This document shows, piece after piece, positions 16,453-25,638 of a stretch of 63,859 nucleotides of DNA; position 1 is the stretch's first letter; the number at the start of each line of letters is the position of its first letter. The DNA comes from Chloroflexota bacterium. GTDB lineage: Bacteria; Chloroflexota; Dehalococcoidia; JACPQD01. Position numbers and translations under genes: made by a program. The notes beneath the pieces were generated by a model, which ran no database searches, was not told the origin of the DNA, and worked only from the letters and a program-made list of their open reading frames with translations. The stretch is from contig JACPQD010000086.1 of the NCBI GenBank assembly GCA_016190665.1, positions 1-63,859 of the forward strand, written 5' to 3'.

Positions 16453-16925
16453 GTACAATTACCTGAAACGCTTTCGATGAACCGGGAGGTGCCGGCCAAG
16501 CTGTGTCGGATTCCTCGCGCGAGAAAGTTTGTCCCTATTGGCACTATTTCAACCGCGCGCTCGGAAAGACAGGGATGGGGGCTCCTGCTGCCTTCCAGCG
16601 CTTTCAGTCAAGCCCGGTTCATTGCTGAACATTGGGTCGGGCCCCGCCCGGCCTAGAGACCTCGGAAAGAGCCACTCACGCCCCCGGGCATCGCCGCCTT
16701 CCAGCGCACAATCTGCGACTATTACCACCAGAACGGCCGGGTCTTCCCCTGGAGGCAGACCCGCGATCCGTACTGCATCCTGGTCTCGGAGCTCATGCTG
16801 CGGCAGATGGGGACGGCGCTGGGGGGGAGGTACGGCCCGTTCGTCGCGGTTTTCCCGGATTTCGCGTCGCTGGCCGGGGCGCAGCTACGGGATGTTTTGC
16901 AGGCGTGGCAGGGACTCGGCTACTT
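16453..16925 (+). pseudogene. Decayed MutY-like adenine glycosylase, copy 2
   Basis: A second 5' fragment of the same glycosylase. The leader GTACAATTACCTGAAACGCT (16453-16472) is followed by repeat R1. At 16678 the initiation codon position is ACG. The frame reads AAFQRTICDYYHQNGRVFPW, RQTRDPYCILVSELMLRQ, a divergent stretch, then FPDFASLAGAQLRDVLQAWQ and GLGY. It is longer than copy 1 but has lost its start and everything after about residue 85. It ends inside the 3' end of the convergent membrane-protein gene. Confidence 0.75.
16477..16580 (+). repeat. Dispersed repeat R1, copy 1
   Basis: Starts ATGAACCGGGAGGTGCCGGC and ends in GCGCTCGGAAAGACAGGGATG. It matches 44377..44510 closely, except that the second copy carries about 30 extra bases of CCCGA-type palindrome. 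Its origin is unknown. Confidence 0.75.
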
Positions 16926-17513
16926 CTTCGCCAAGCGCGAGAGCGGCAGGAGGAGGAGGATGGCACCTACCAGGCCAACGACGCCCCAGCCAACCACCCA
17001 GGCGAGCGCAGGATTTGACTTCGACATCGGCGTCCCCACGGCAACGCCGGCCGGACCGGCGATAGGCCACGCGATGAGGTTGGCCACTATCCACCATCCC
17101 GCGCCTTTCCATTTGGTTAACCCCAGGTACTGCAACATGCCCACCGCAGCGCCTGAGACGATCCACCCCCACGCACCACCACCCACTGTATATAGCATCC
17201 AGCCAATCATGCTGGCAAAGACAAACCACGTCCCCACCGTCCGGTAGCCGCGAAGGGCAAACCATTGAAGGATGCCTACGGCGACACCGAAGCCGCCCCA
17301 GTTGCCGATTCCCGCTGCACCCATGCCCGCCACGCCCATGAAGACGCTGGCGAGCCCTCCCAGTGCGCCGCCAACGAAGCCAGCGATGCACCACTTGAGC
17401 CAGGGCAGTGAATCCTCCGCCTCGGCCTCCGGCCAGAACTGCTTCAGCGCAGCAGGCACGATGAAACCGATGCCGGCGCTAATGAGTGCCTGGATGATTT
17501 GCTCAGAAGTCAT
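16920..17513 (-). CDS. Multi-pass membrane protein of unknown function
   Basis: A 197-aa Gly/Ala/Trp-rich protein with roughly five to six hydrophobic spans, for example IIQALISAGIGFIVPAAL, WCIAGFVGGALGGLASVFMG and GVVGLVGAILLLLPLSRL. Between spans there is internal similarity (GIGNWGGFGVAVGILQWFAL versus AWGWIVSGAAVGMLQYLGLT), suggesting a duplicated two-helix unit. The ATG follows GGAGGAGG. I do not recognise the family, and nothing indicates its substrate. It is convergent with the mutY relic, and its last codons overlap the end of the recognisable relic. Confidence 0.7.
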   Translation of the reverse strand: MTSEQIIQALISAGIGFIVPAALKQFWPEAEAEDSLPWLKWCIAGFVGGALGGLASVFMGVAGMGAAGIGNWGGFGVAVGILQWFALRGYRTVGTWFVFASMIGWMLYTVGGGAWGWIVSGAAVGMLQYLGLTKWKGAGWWIVANLIAWPIAGPAGVAVGTPMSKSNPALAWVVGWGVVGLVGAILLLLPLSRLAKK

Positions 17514-17646
17514 GGCCTCCTCCTTCCAGCGATGGCCTCCCTGTGGTCCAACACAACGTATGCCAGCGCCGGCGCTGCAATGCTGCCACTTCTGCCGGCC
17601 CATGTCAAGCCCCTTGGAGAGACGGTTACTGGCCCCCGCCCCCCAT

Positions 17647-17676
17647 TTGCCCCTGCCCTCTCCCGCATGGTAGAAT
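17647..17676 (+). promoter_or_regulatory. Promoter of the pst operon
   Basis: TTGCCC, 18 bases, TAGAAT, about 45 bases before pstB1. No clear Pho-box pair was identified. Confidence 0.5.
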
Positions 17677-17720
17677 CTCCAGTGAAAACAGTGAGTAGAG
17701 AGATGGAACGGTAAGGCTGC

Positions 17721-18488
17721 ATGGATGTCCACAAGGTCAAGATGCAGGCGCGCAAGGTCGACCTTTATTACGGCGACCATCAGGTGCTGAAAGCCATCGA
17801 CCTGGATATCCTCCAGAACTGTATCACCGCCCTCATCGGCCCTTCCGGCTGCGGCAAGTCCACCTTCCTGCGCACCCTCAACCGGATGAACGACCTCATC
17901 CCTGCCTGTCGCTGCCAGGGCCAGGTGCTGCTGGACGGCGAGGATGTCTGTTCTCCTCGAATCGATGTCGCCGAGCTGCGCCGCCGCGTGGGCATGGTCT
18001 TCCAACGACCTAATCCCTTCCCCCAGTCCATCTTCGATAACATCGCCTTCGGCCCGAGGGTGCTCGGCCTGGAAACACGTCGCAAGGAGATGGAGGATCT
18101 CGTGGAGAGCAGCCTGCGCGGGGCGGGCTTGTGGGAGGAGGTCAAGGACAAGCTCCACCACTCGGCCACAGAGCTGGTGTTGGACCAGCAGCAGCGCCTG
18201 TGCATCGCCCGCGCCCTGGCCACCAGGCCGGAGGTAATCCTCATGGACGAGCCCTGCTCGGCGCTGGACCCCATAGCCACTGCCCGCATCGAGGACCTGA
18301 TGCAGGAGTTGAAGGTGAATTACACCATCGTCATCGTCACCCACAACATGCAGCAGGCGGCCCGCGCCTCCGACTACGCGGGCATGATGCTGCTGGGGGA
18401 GATCGTGGAATTCGGCCCCACGACGCAAATGTTCAGCAACCCCCACGATAAGAGGACCGAGGACTACGTGACGGGGAGATACGGGTAG
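17721..18488 (+). CDS. pstB: PstB-type phosphate ABC transporter ATPase with degenerate signature motif
   Basis: A 255-aa cytoplasmic nucleotide-binding subunit of the PstSCAB phosphate importer. Walker A is GPSGCGKST (40-48), the Q-loop [15 protein letters not shown] keeps Gln95, Walker B LMDEP keeps the catalytic Glu177, and His208 is present in VTHNMQQA. The ABC signature that should read LSGGQ is LVLDQ (152-156, in [17 protein letters not shown]). This subunit can bind and hydrolyse ATP in its own site but cannot supply a normal signature to the partner site. A second paralogue downstream carries the opposite lesions. An alternative start is the ATG at 17742. Confidence 0.93.
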   Translation: MDVHKVKMQARKVDLYYGDHQVLKAIDLDILQNCITALIGPSGCGKSTFLRTLNRMNDLIPACRCQGQVLLDGEDVCSPRIDVAELRRRVGMVFQRPNPFPQSIFDNIAFGPRVLGLETRRKEMEDLVESSLRGAGLWEEVKDKLHHSATELVLDQQQRLCIARALATRPEVILMDEPCSALDPIATARIEDLMQELKVNYTIVIVTHNMQQAARASDYAGMMLLGEIVEFGPTTQMFSNPHDKRTEDYVTGRYG

Positions 18489-18585
18489 ACGCGAAGCATG
18501 AAGCACGGAGCGGGGAGCAGGAAGTACGGAGCGGGAAGCTGACGGGTCCGACGCGTCTGAAGAGTCCGAGAAGTCCGAAGGGTCA
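18489..18585. repeat. Short tandem repeats between pstB1 and pstS
   Basis: GCGAAGCATGAAGCACGGAGC, a GGAGCAGGAAGTACGGAGCG unit and GAAGAGTCCGAGAAGTCCGA are low-complexity repeats of the family seen inside ispG and xre. No coding sense. Confidence 0.6.
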
Positions 18586-19479
18586 ATGGGAGATACGGTG
18601 AATTTGGAGCGCGAAGCGGGAGGGACCCGTAGGGGCACGGTGCACCGTGCCCCTACGGTAGGGTCTCGGGCGCCGGGCAAAGTGGTGCTTACGCTGGCGG
18701 CGCTCCTGCTGCTGGTCGGCCCATCCTGCGCCTCCTCGAAGAGCGCTGAGATGACCGTGGCCGGCTCGAACTCGATGCACACCTTCGTTGAGCTTCTCGC
18801 CGAGGACTATATGGCGCTCCACCCGGAGGCCAAGATCAACGTCCAGGCCGGCGGCTCCAGCGCCGGCATCCAGGCCGCTATAGCCGGGGCGGCCGCCATC
18901 GGCATGTCCTCTCGCGCCCTTAAGGGCGAGGAGAAGCAGCTCTACGCTATCCCCATCGCTCTCGATGCCCTGGCAATCATCGTCCATCCGAATAACCCCA
19001 CTGAGAACCTCAGCCTGGACCAGGTGCGGGGGATCTTTTCGGGCCGGGTCAAGGACTGGTCGGAGATCGGCCCGTACAAAGGGGCCATCCACATCGTGAC
19101 GCGGGAGGAGGGCTCCGGCACGCGGGGCGCTTTCGAGGAGTTGGTGATGAAGAAGGACTTTATCAGCCCCAAAGCCCTGGTGCAGGACGCCAGCGGCGCC
19201 GTCCGGCAACTGGTCGCCCAGGACGCGCGCAGCGTCGGCTATATCTCCTTGGGCCTCATCGACAAAACCGTAAAGGCCGTTGGCATCGACGGGGTGGTGG
19301 CCGGCGAGGAGAGCGTGGCCGCCGGCAGCTACGCCCTGCTGAGACCCTTCCTTTTCGTCACCAGGAAGGAGCCGGAAGGGGAGGTCAAGGACTTCATCGA
19401 CTTCGTTGTCGGGCCGCAGGGGCAGTCGATTCTGGCGTCTGAGGGGCTTCTGCCCCAGAAGGCGGCAAAGGGCGGTTAG
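18586..19479 (+). CDS. pstS: Phosphate-binding lipoprotein PstS
   Basis: A 297-aa periplasm-facing phosphate-binding protein of the PstS/PBP-like superfamily. TVAGSNSMHTFVELLAEDY, the phosphate-loop INVQAGGSSAGIQAAIAGAA and TREEGSGTRGAFEELVMKKD are diagnostic. A hydrophobic segment VVLTLAALLLLVGPSC near residues 33-48 is the lipoprotein signal. The region before it contains a perfect 32-base palindrome translated as RRGTVHRAPTVG. The biological start may therefore be a GTG at 18682 or 18685, although the ATG at 18586 has a fair GAAGGG site. The gene is followed directly by pstC. Confidence 0.9.
   Translation: MGDTVNLEREAGGTRRGTVHRAPTVGSRAPGKVVLTLAALLLLVGPSCASSKSAEMTVAGSNSMHTFVELLAEDYMALHPEAKINVQAGGSSAGIQAAIAGAAAIGMSSRALKGEEKQLYAIPIALDALAIIVHPNNPTENLSLDQVRGIFSGRVKDWSEIGPYKGAIHIVTREEGSGTRGAFEELVMKKDFISPKALVQDASGAVRQLVAQDARSVGYISLGLIDKTVKAVGIDGVVAGEESVAAGSYALLRPFLFVTRKEPEGEVKDFIDFVVGPQGQSILASEGLLPQKAAKGG
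18627..18658. repeat. Perfect 32-bp palindrome in the pstS 5' region
   Basis: CCGTAGGGGCACGGTG followed by its exact complement. It lies between the first possible pstS start and the signal peptide. It could form a strong RNA hairpin controlling pstS, or be a dispersed repeat. Related fragments occur near 120 and 22020. Confidence 0.85.
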
Positions 19480-20325
19480 GTGCTGGCACTTAAGGAAAGA
19501 CTGATAAGGCTGGGCCTCCTCATCGTAGCCCTGTTCTCCATTTCCGCGCTTGCTTTGATTACCCTTTTCATCGTCGCCGAGGGTCTGCCCATCATATCCA
19601 GGGTGGGCTTTGTAGACTTCGTCTTTGGGCTGGAATGGGCGCCCACCCGCGGCCACTTCGGCATCCTGCCCATGATAGCGGGGTCGGTGGGTGTTACCCT
19701 GGGGGCCCTTTTTCTGGGCGGCCCCCTGGCGATTTGCTGCACCATATTCCTGGTGGAGTTCGCCCCGGAGAAATTCAGCGCCATCGTCCGGCCGGCCATC
19801 CAGGTGCTGGCCGGCATTCCCTCCGTGGTCTACGGCTTCTGGGGCCTCGTGGTCATTGTTCCCCTTATCAGGAACTACCTCGGCGGGCCGGGACTCAGCA
19901 TCCTGGCGGGCTCCATAATACTGGCCATTATGATCCTGCCCACTGTCGTTAGCATCTCGGAGGACTCCCTTCGTGCCCTGCCCGGGACCTATAAGGAGGG
20001 CGCCCTGGCCCTGGGAGCTAACCACTGGCAGACCATCTGGCGCGTGCTCCTGCCTGCGGCGCGCTCTGGCATCGTCGCCAGCATCATCCTGGGTATGGGG
20101 CGCGCCCTGGGCGAGACTATGGCGGTCATCATGATCCTGGGCAACTCGGTTGATATCCCCACCTCGATTCTGGACCCGGCGCGGACGCTGACCACCAACA
20201 TCGGCATCGAGATGGGCTACGCCGCCGGCGAGCATCGGCAGGCCCTCTTCGCCACGGGCGTCGTCCTCTTCGCCCTGATCATGGCGCTCACATCCATGGC
20301 TCGCATGGTTTCGCAAAGGAGATAG
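19480..20325 (+). CDS. pstC: Phosphate ABC transporter permease PstC
   Basis: A 281-aa inner-membrane permease with about six transmembrane helices, starting LIRLGLLIVALFSISALALI. The motifs GIPSVVYGFWGL and RALPGTYKEGALALGANHWQ, with the EAA-like loop GANHWQTIWRVLLPAARSGI that contacts PstB, identify the family. The GTG start comes immediately after the pstS stop codon. The length is typical of the short PstC type. It pairs with PstA to form the channel. Confidence 0.95.
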   Translation: MLALKERLIRLGLLIVALFSISALALITLFIVAEGLPIISRVGFVDFVFGLEWAPTRGHFGILPMIAGSVGVTLGALFLGGPLAICCTIFLVEFAPEKFSAIVRPAIQVLAGIPSVVYGFWGLVVIVPLIRNYLGGPGLSILAGSIILAIMILPTVVSISEDSLRALPGTYKEGALALGANHWQTIWRVLLPAARSGIVASIILGMGRALGETMAVIMILGNSVDIPTSILDPARTLTTNIGIEMGYAAGEHRQALFATGVVLFALIMALTSMARMVSQRR

Positions 20326-20327
20326 GG

Positions 20328-21161
20328 ATGCGTCTGGGTCGCGACGCAATTCAGCGGATGGCGCAGGCTGTCATATGGATGGCGGCCGTATCCACCATCC
20401 TCATCCTCATGCTCATCCTCTTTCATATCCTGAAGGAGGGGCTTCCCATCATCAGCCTGGAGTTCCTGTCCGGCGCGCCGCACAACATGGGCCGGTCTGG
20501 CGGCATCTTCCCGACGATAGTCGGGACTATCGCCCTCACGATTGTGGCCATCGTGGTGGCGACGCCCCTGGGAGTGGGCGCGGCCATCTATCTGGTGGAA
20601 TACACGAAGGAGGGCAGGATAACCAGGATAATCCGGTTCGGCGCTGAATGCCTCGCGGGCATTCCCTCGATCATTTACGGCCTCTTCGGCTTCGTCTTCT
20701 TTGTCCTCTACCTCGGGCTGGGCTGGTCGATCCTGTCCGGCGGCCTGACCCTGGCAGTGATGATTCTGCCCACCATAATCCGCACCACGGAGGAAGCGCT
20801 GCGCGCCGTGCCCCTGGCCTACCGCGAGGTAAGCTACACGCTGGGCGGGACGCAGTGGCAGACGATAACGCGCGTCGTGCTCCCCGCCGCGCTGCCGGGG
20901 ATCGCAACTGGGGTTATCCTGGGAATAGGTCGGAGTGTTGGGGAGACGGCGGCGGTGATTCTTACCGCCGGGTCATCCCTGCGCATACCTACAACCATCT
21001 TCTCGCCCGCGAGAACGATGGCGGTGCATTTCTACGTCCTGGCGCGGGAGGCTATCTCCGTGGAGAACGCCTACGGCACCGCAGCGGTGCTTATCATCGC
21101 TGTCCTGGCCATCAACGTGGCGGCCAACTGGCTGGTGCGGCGGATGGCGGCGGGGAAATAG
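20328..21161 (+). CDS. pstA: Phosphate ABC transporter permease PstA
   Basis: A 277-aa permease with six predicted helices, the partner of PstC. Visible family segments are [40 protein letters not shown] and the EAA loop [20 protein letters not shown]. It starts two bases after the pstC stop, preceded by AAGGAGATAGGG. The 3' flank carries a repeat copy before pstB2. Two similar but non-identical coupling loops (PstC GANHWQ, PstA GGTQWQ) would each face one of the two different PstB subunits. Confidence 0.95.
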   Translation: MRLGRDAIQRMAQAVIWMAAVSTILILMLILFHILKEGLPIISLEFLSGAPHNMGRSGGIFPTIVGTIALTIVAIVVATPLGVGAAIYLVEYTKEGRITRIIRFGAECLAGIPSIIYGLFGFVFFVLYLGLGWSILSGGLTLAVMILPTIIRTTEEALRAVPLAYREVSYTLGGTQWQTITRVVLPAALPGIATGVILGIGRSVGETAAVILTAGSSLRIPTTIFSPARTMAVHFYVLAREAISVENAYGTAAVLIIAVLAINVAANWLVRRMAAGK

Positions 21162-21271
21162 CGACTAGAAGCAAGAGGCGAGAAGCGGGAAGTCGAAGAC
21201 CCCGAAGAGCGCAAGCGAATCGGGGCGCAAGCGAATCGGAGCGAGAAGCAGGAACGGGAAATAGAGACAAC
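21162..21271 (+). repeat. Repeat block between pstA and pstB2
   Basis: GACTAGAAGCAAGAGGCGAG and similar GAAGC-type units flank a copy of the element found in the broken xre gene (TCGAAGACCCCGAAGAGC ... GCGAATCGGAGCG, 21192-21245). Confidence 0.75.
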
Positions 21272-22018
21272 ATGCCTAAGATCGCTATCTCTGAGTTGTC
21301 GATATCCTACGGAAGCGTCCAGGCGCTCAAAAAGGTATCGCTGGCCATCGAGGAGAACGAGATCTACGCCCTCCTGGGGCCGGCGCGCAGCGGCAAGACC
21401 ACGCTCCTGCGCGCCCTCAACCGGTTGGGCGACCTCGTGACCGGGACGAGAGTATCCGGTCAGGTGCTTCTGGATGGGGCCGATATCTACTCCGACAGGG
21501 TTGACGTGGAGGACCTTAGAAGGCGCGTGGGCATGGTCTTCGACCTGCCTGTCGCGCTGCCCATGTCCATCTTCGATAACGTAGCCTATGGCCCGCGCCT
21601 CCGCCCCAAGGGCGGCAAGCTGGACGAGACGGTGGAGCGGGCGCTTCGGGGCGCGGCCCTCTGGGAGGAGGTCAAGGACAGGTTGCGCGCCCCGGCTCGA
21701 GGGCTTTCCGGTGGCCAGCAACAGCGGCTGTGCATTGCCCGGATGCTGGCCCTGGAGCCGGAGGTGCTTCTGCTTGACCAGCCTTGTTCGGGCCTGGACC
21801 CGATCTCCACCTTGAAGATCGAACAATCGCTGAAGGAGTTGAAAGACTCTTACACAATTGTTATAGTTCCCCATAACGTTCAGCAGGCGGCCAGGATAGC
21901 TGATCACGTGGGGTTTCTCCTGATGGGCGAAATGGTGGAGCAGGGCACGGCCACAGATATCTTCGCCAGCCCTCGGGACCAGAGGACGTCTGACTACATA
22001 ACGGGCAGATTCGGGTAG
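21272..22018 (+). CDS. pstB: Second PstB-type ATPase with intact signature but degenerate catalytic site
   Basis: A 248-aa PstB paralogue. Walker A GPARSGKT (36-43) is usable and the ABC signature LSGGQ (145-149) is perfect. However, the Q-loop Gln is Asp ([15 protein letters not shown], residue 91), the catalytic Glu after Walker B is Gln (LLLDQP, residue 170), and the switch region reads IVPHNVQQA with His201 kept. The subunit should bind ATP but hydrolyse it poorly, while offering a normal signature. These lesions complement those of the first PstB, so the pair probably works as an obligate heterodimer with one active and one degenerate site. It lies just before phoU. Confidence 0.92.
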   Translation: MPKIAISELSISYGSVQALKKVSLAIEENEIYALLGPARSGKTTLLRALNRLGDLVTGTRVSGQVLLDGADIYSDRVDVEDLRRRVGMVFDLPVALPMSIFDNVAYGPRLRPKGGKLDETVERALRGAALWEEVKDRLRAPARGLSGGQQQRLCIARMLALEPEVLLLDQPCSGLDPISTLKIEQSLKELKDSYTIVIVPHNVQQAARIADHVGFLLMGEMVEQGTATDIFASPRDQRTSDYITGRFG

Positions 22019-22071
22019 GGGCGTAGGGGCATAGCCTGCTGTGCCCTCGAACCAGGAAGGTAGGCAGTAAA

Positions 22072-22734
22072 ATGCGGGGCGCCTTAGATAATTACCTTAG
22101 AGAACTGCAAGAGAACGTCATGGATCTTGGCGGCACGGTGCAACAGACCATCACCGGTTCGGTCGACGCCCTGAGGACGAGGAATATCGAAGCATCGAAG
22201 CAGATCGTCAAGGATGACGCGAAGGTAGACGCGAAGCGCTTCGAAATCGAGGAGAAGTGCCTCAGCATCATCGTCACGCAGCAGCCGGTGGCCAGCGACC
22301 TGAGGATCGTCATCGCCGTCCTGAATATCATCACCGAGCTGGAGCGTATGGCTGACCACGCCGAGGGGATTGGCCGCATCAACTTGATGATGGGCGAACA
22401 GCCGCTTCTTAAGCCGCTGATCGATATCCCGCGCATGTCTCAGAAGGCCACTGACATGCTCGCCCGCAGCCTGGACGCTTTCATCACCCGGGACGCCGAG
22501 GCAGCCCGTCTGATCTGCGCCGAAGACGACGAGATCGACCACCTCTGGGACCAGGTGTACCAGGAGCTCCTGGCCTTCATGATCCAGGACCCAAAGACCA
22601 TCGAGCGGGCCACCTACCTCATCTGGGTGGGACACAATCTGGAGCGCATCGCCGACCGAGTGACCAATATCTGCGAGCGTGTAGTTTACGCCGTCACCGG
22701 CAAGATGGAGGAGATAGGGGCGTCGAAATACTAG
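22072..22734 (+). CDS. phoU: Phosphate transport regulator PhoU
   Basis: A 220-aa cytoplasmic all-helical protein made of two three-helix repeats, the metal-binding PhoU fold that restrains Pst transport and links it to histidine-kinase signalling. The repeat signatures VASDLRIVIAVLNIITELER then MADHAEGI, and IERATYLIWVGHNLERIADR then VTNICERV, are both present with the (E/D)xxxD metal motifs. It is the last gene of the pst locus, preceded by GGAAGGTAGG. No PhoR/PhoB pair lies nearby. Confidence 0.95.
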   Translation: MRGALDNYLRELQENVMDLGGTVQQTITGSVDALRTRNIEASKQIVKDDAKVDAKRFEIEEKCLSIIVTQQPVASDLRIVIAVLNIITELERMADHAEGIGRINLMMGEQPLLKPLIDIPRMSQKATDMLARSLDAFITRDAEAARLICAEDDEIDHLWDQVYQELLAFMIQDPKTIERATYLIWVGHNLERIADRVTNICERVVYAVTGKMEEIGASKY

Positions 22735-22850
22735 CCATCAGCAATCAGCTCACAGCGATCAGCTTGCTGAACGCGGGCCGCTAGCGCCAGCGGACAACGG
22801 GTGCTGGGGGTGGTCTAATTGCTGAAAGCTGAAGGCTGATAGCTTCGTCG
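22735..22850. repeat. AGCTGATAGC-type inverted repeat block
   Basis: CAGCAATCAGCTCACAGCGATCAGC on the left mirrors GCTGAAAGCTGAAGGCTGATAGC on the right. The same decamer-like units recur at 25735, 26540-26680, 54150 and 62320-62490. Confidence 0.7.
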
Positions 22851-22855
22851 GCGTG

Positions 22856-22884
22856 TTGCCCGCTCCTTGCCATTATGATATACT
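22856..22884 (+). promoter_or_regulatory. Promoter of the rpsB operon
   Basis: TTGCCC, 17 bases, TATACT, giving a leader of about 140 bases before rpsB. Confidence 0.65.
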
Positions 22885-22993
22885 TATTTTTTGGTACATC
22901 CGGCATAGGCCGGTTTAATTTTTGCTCTGTGCCCACGACCGTTTCTTCGCGCCGATAACCAGTCGACAAAACGTCGGCTGTCTTTGAATCCAC

Positions 22994-23011
22994 GGGCCTC
23001 CACGGAGGCCC
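22994..23011 (+). promoter_or_regulatory. Hairpin in the rpsB leader
   Basis: GGGCCTCC, two bases, GGAGGCCC, then six A residues and the GAGGAG ribosome site of rpsB. The position suits translational autoregulation by S2, but that is inference. Confidence 0.4.
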
Positions 23012-23030
23012 AAAAAACGAGGAGAGAAAT

Positions 23031-23864
23031 TTGACAACTGTGGTCTCCATGAAGCTCCTGCTGGAGGCGGGCGTGCATTTCGGCCATCAGACCCGCCGGT
23101 GGCACCCGAAGATGAAGAGCTACATCTTCACGGAACGGAATGGCATTCATATCATCGATCTCCAGCAGACGGTGGTCAAGCTGCGAGAAGCCCTCGACTT
23201 CATCCGTGAGTCGGTGGCCGAAGGATCGGAGATTCTTCTCGTGGGCACCAAGAAACAGGCCCAGGAGGCGGTGGAGCAGGAGGCAAAGCGCTGCCACATG
23301 CCCTATGTTAATCAGCGCTGGCTGGGCGGCACCCTCACAAATTTCACCACCATTCAGGCGCGCATCGACTACCTGGTGCGCATGGAGGACCGGAAGGCCA
23401 AGGGTGAGTTCCAGGTCCTTCAGAAGAAGGAAGTCCTCAAAATCGAGGAAGAGCTTGCCCGCATGAACCGGCTCATGGGCGGCATCAAGGAGATGACCAA
23501 GCTGCCCGGCGCCCTCTTCATCGTCGACCCAACCAAAGAGAGCATCGCCCTATCTGAAGCGCAACGCCTCGCCATCCCTGTGGTGGCGATAGTTGATACC
23601 AACTGCGACCCCACGGGGATCGATTACCCGATTCCAGCCAACGACGACGCCATTCGGGCCATCCGGCTCCTGTGCGCCAAAGTGGCCGACACTGTGCTGG
23701 AGGGCCTCGCGGAAAGGGAGACGAGGCTGGCCGAGGCGGAGGCGGGCGAGGGCGAAGCCGTCTACCCTCAGGGCGTCTACGGCGGTGAGGAAGTCATGGA
23801 AGGGTCCGAGGCCAGGGTCGCAGTAGACGAAGTCTCCGAAGACGAAAAGCAGGAGGTAGGCTAG
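23031..23864 (+). CDS. rpsB: 30S ribosomal protein S2
   Basis: A 277-aa S2, a component of the small ribosomal subunit. [20 protein letters not shown] then [20 protein letters not shown] at the N-terminus and the internal [15 protein letters not shown] and [20 protein letters not shown] are diagnostic. The C-terminal 50 residues form an acidic Glu/Val-rich tail. The TTG start lies ten bases after GAGGAG. It is the first gene of the translation operon and is followed after one base by tsf. Confidence 0.98.
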   Translation: MTTVVSMKLLLEAGVHFGHQTRRWHPKMKSYIFTERNGIHIIDLQQTVVKLREALDFIRESVAEGSEILLVGTKKQAQEAVEQEAKRCHMPYVNQRWLGGTLTNFTTIQARIDYLVRMEDRKAKGEFQVLQKKEVLKIEEELARMNRLMGGIKEMTKLPGALFIVDPTKESIALSEAQRLAIPVVAIVDTNCDPTGIDYPIPANDDAIRAIRLLCAKVADTVLEGLAERETRLAEAEAGEGEAVYPQGVYGGEEVMEGSEARVAVDEVSEDEKQEVG

Positions 23865-23865
23865 C

Positions 23866-24363
23866 TTGCCAGTCACCGCAGCCGATGTCAAGGGCCTCCG
23901 GGAGAAGACCGGGGCCGGCGTTATGGAATGCAAGGGCGCCCTAGAGGAAGCCCAGGGGAACGTTGATAAAGCAATAGAGATTCTTAAGCAGCGCGGCCTC
24001 GCCCGGGCTGAGAAGAAAGCCGGCCGCGTCGCCAGCCAGGGTCTCGTGGAGTGTTACATCCACGCCGGGGGACGCATAGGCGCCCTGGTGGAGGTCAACT
24101 GCGAGACTGACTTCGTGGCTCGCACCGACCAGTTCAAAGAGCTCGCTCACAGCTTGGCCATGCAAGTGGCGGCTACCGCTCCCTGCTGCGTCTCTGCCGA
24201 TGAAATGCCGGCGGAGGGCGACCCCGCTGAAATGTGCCTGTTGGCGCAGCCCTTCATCAAGGACCCCAGTATGACCGTGCAGGACCTCATAAAATCGGCC
24301 ATAGCCTCCACAGGCGAGAACATCAAAGTCAGGAGGTTCGCCAGATTCGAGTTGGGCAACTGA
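23866..24363 (+). CDS. tsf: Elongation factor Ts, short form
   Basis: A 165-aa EF-Ts, the nucleotide-exchange factor of EF-Tu. It has the N-terminal UBA-like domain (TAADVKGLREKTGAGVMECK), the EF-Tu-contacting TDFVART, and a single core subdomain ending IKVRRFARFELGN. The second core subdomain and the coiled coil of the long forms (about 280 aa) are absent, so it is shorter even than the roughly 196-aa short form of Thermus. The TTG start follows AGGAGGTAGGCTAGC. A Cys pair (APCCVS) sits in the core. Confidence 0.95.
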   Translation: MPVTAADVKGLREKTGAGVMECKGALEEAQGNVDKAIEILKQRGLARAEKKAGRVASQGLVECYIHAGGRIGALVEVNCETDFVARTDQFKELAHSLAMQVAATAPCCVSADEMPAEGDPAEMCLLAQPFIKDPSMTVQDLIKSAIASTGENIKVRRFARFELGN

Positions 24364-25086
<723 letters not shown>

Positions 25087-25137
25087 GCGCCCGTATCAGA
25101 CTGCAGTGACCGCAAGAATGCCTCAACGCTTGTTGCG

Positions 25138-25638
25138 TTATTTCGCCAGCCAGACATCCTGGAACTTATTGTTGTTAAAGGCGTTGCCCCGGAAGCAGTT
25201 CTTCACCTCGGGCCAGTGGGCTATGTTTCCGCGCCGCCACAGCAGCGCAACGGACGGGGTGATGTCCAGCAACCTCAATTCTAGCTCTCGGACAATCTTC
25301 TTGCGCTCGGCTACATCCAGCGCTCGGCTTTGCGTCTCAAAGAGAGCATCCTCCCCTGGGTCACTCAGCCCTGTCCAACTCGAGCCCCCTTCAGTCACAA
25401 AGTAGCGGCTCAACTGGTCGGGGTCGAACATCCTGAGGCCGACGGGCTGAGCGACCATAGGATTTCTAAGCTTATCTATTTGTTCCAGGAATGTCGCGCT
25501 TTCCTGGACGTCGAGCTCCAGATCGATGCCTGTTTTTGCGAGTTGCTCCTTCGCCAGCACCGCCAGATCATCGGTGTACTATGCTGCACCAAACCGGCCA
25601 GGAATCAACTCACCGCGTAACTGATGGGGCTAACGAGC
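25138..25638 (-). pseudogene. C-terminal remnant of a peptide-type ABC binding protein
   Basis: Antisense to the operon between pyrH and frr. The frame YTDDLAVLAKEQLAKTGIDL then ELDVQES, an Asp/Pro-rich middle (MFDPDQLSRYFVTEGGSS) and the final FQDVWLAK belong to the last third of an SBP_bac_5 protein. An in-frame TAG at 25579-25581 breaks it further upstream, and no N-terminal part or signal peptide exists. The longest intact stretch begins with a GTG at 25560 (140 aa). It is most likely a decayed relic left by rearrangement, not an expressed protein. Confidence 0.8.

Noticed and set aside
16920..18782. 620-residue minus-strand open frame including the membrane protein
   Set aside because: Its upstream two thirds are antisense to pstB1 and pstS; only the last 197 codons, after GGAGGAGG, are a gene.
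20648..22018. 456-residue frame that would fuse upstream sequence to the second PstB
   Set aside because: The first 208 codons are an out-of-frame reading of pstA; the PstB homology begins exactly at the ATG at 21272.
22885..23030. Riboswitch before rpsB
   Set aside because: Only a simple GGGCCTCC hairpin is seen; no known aptamer pattern fits.
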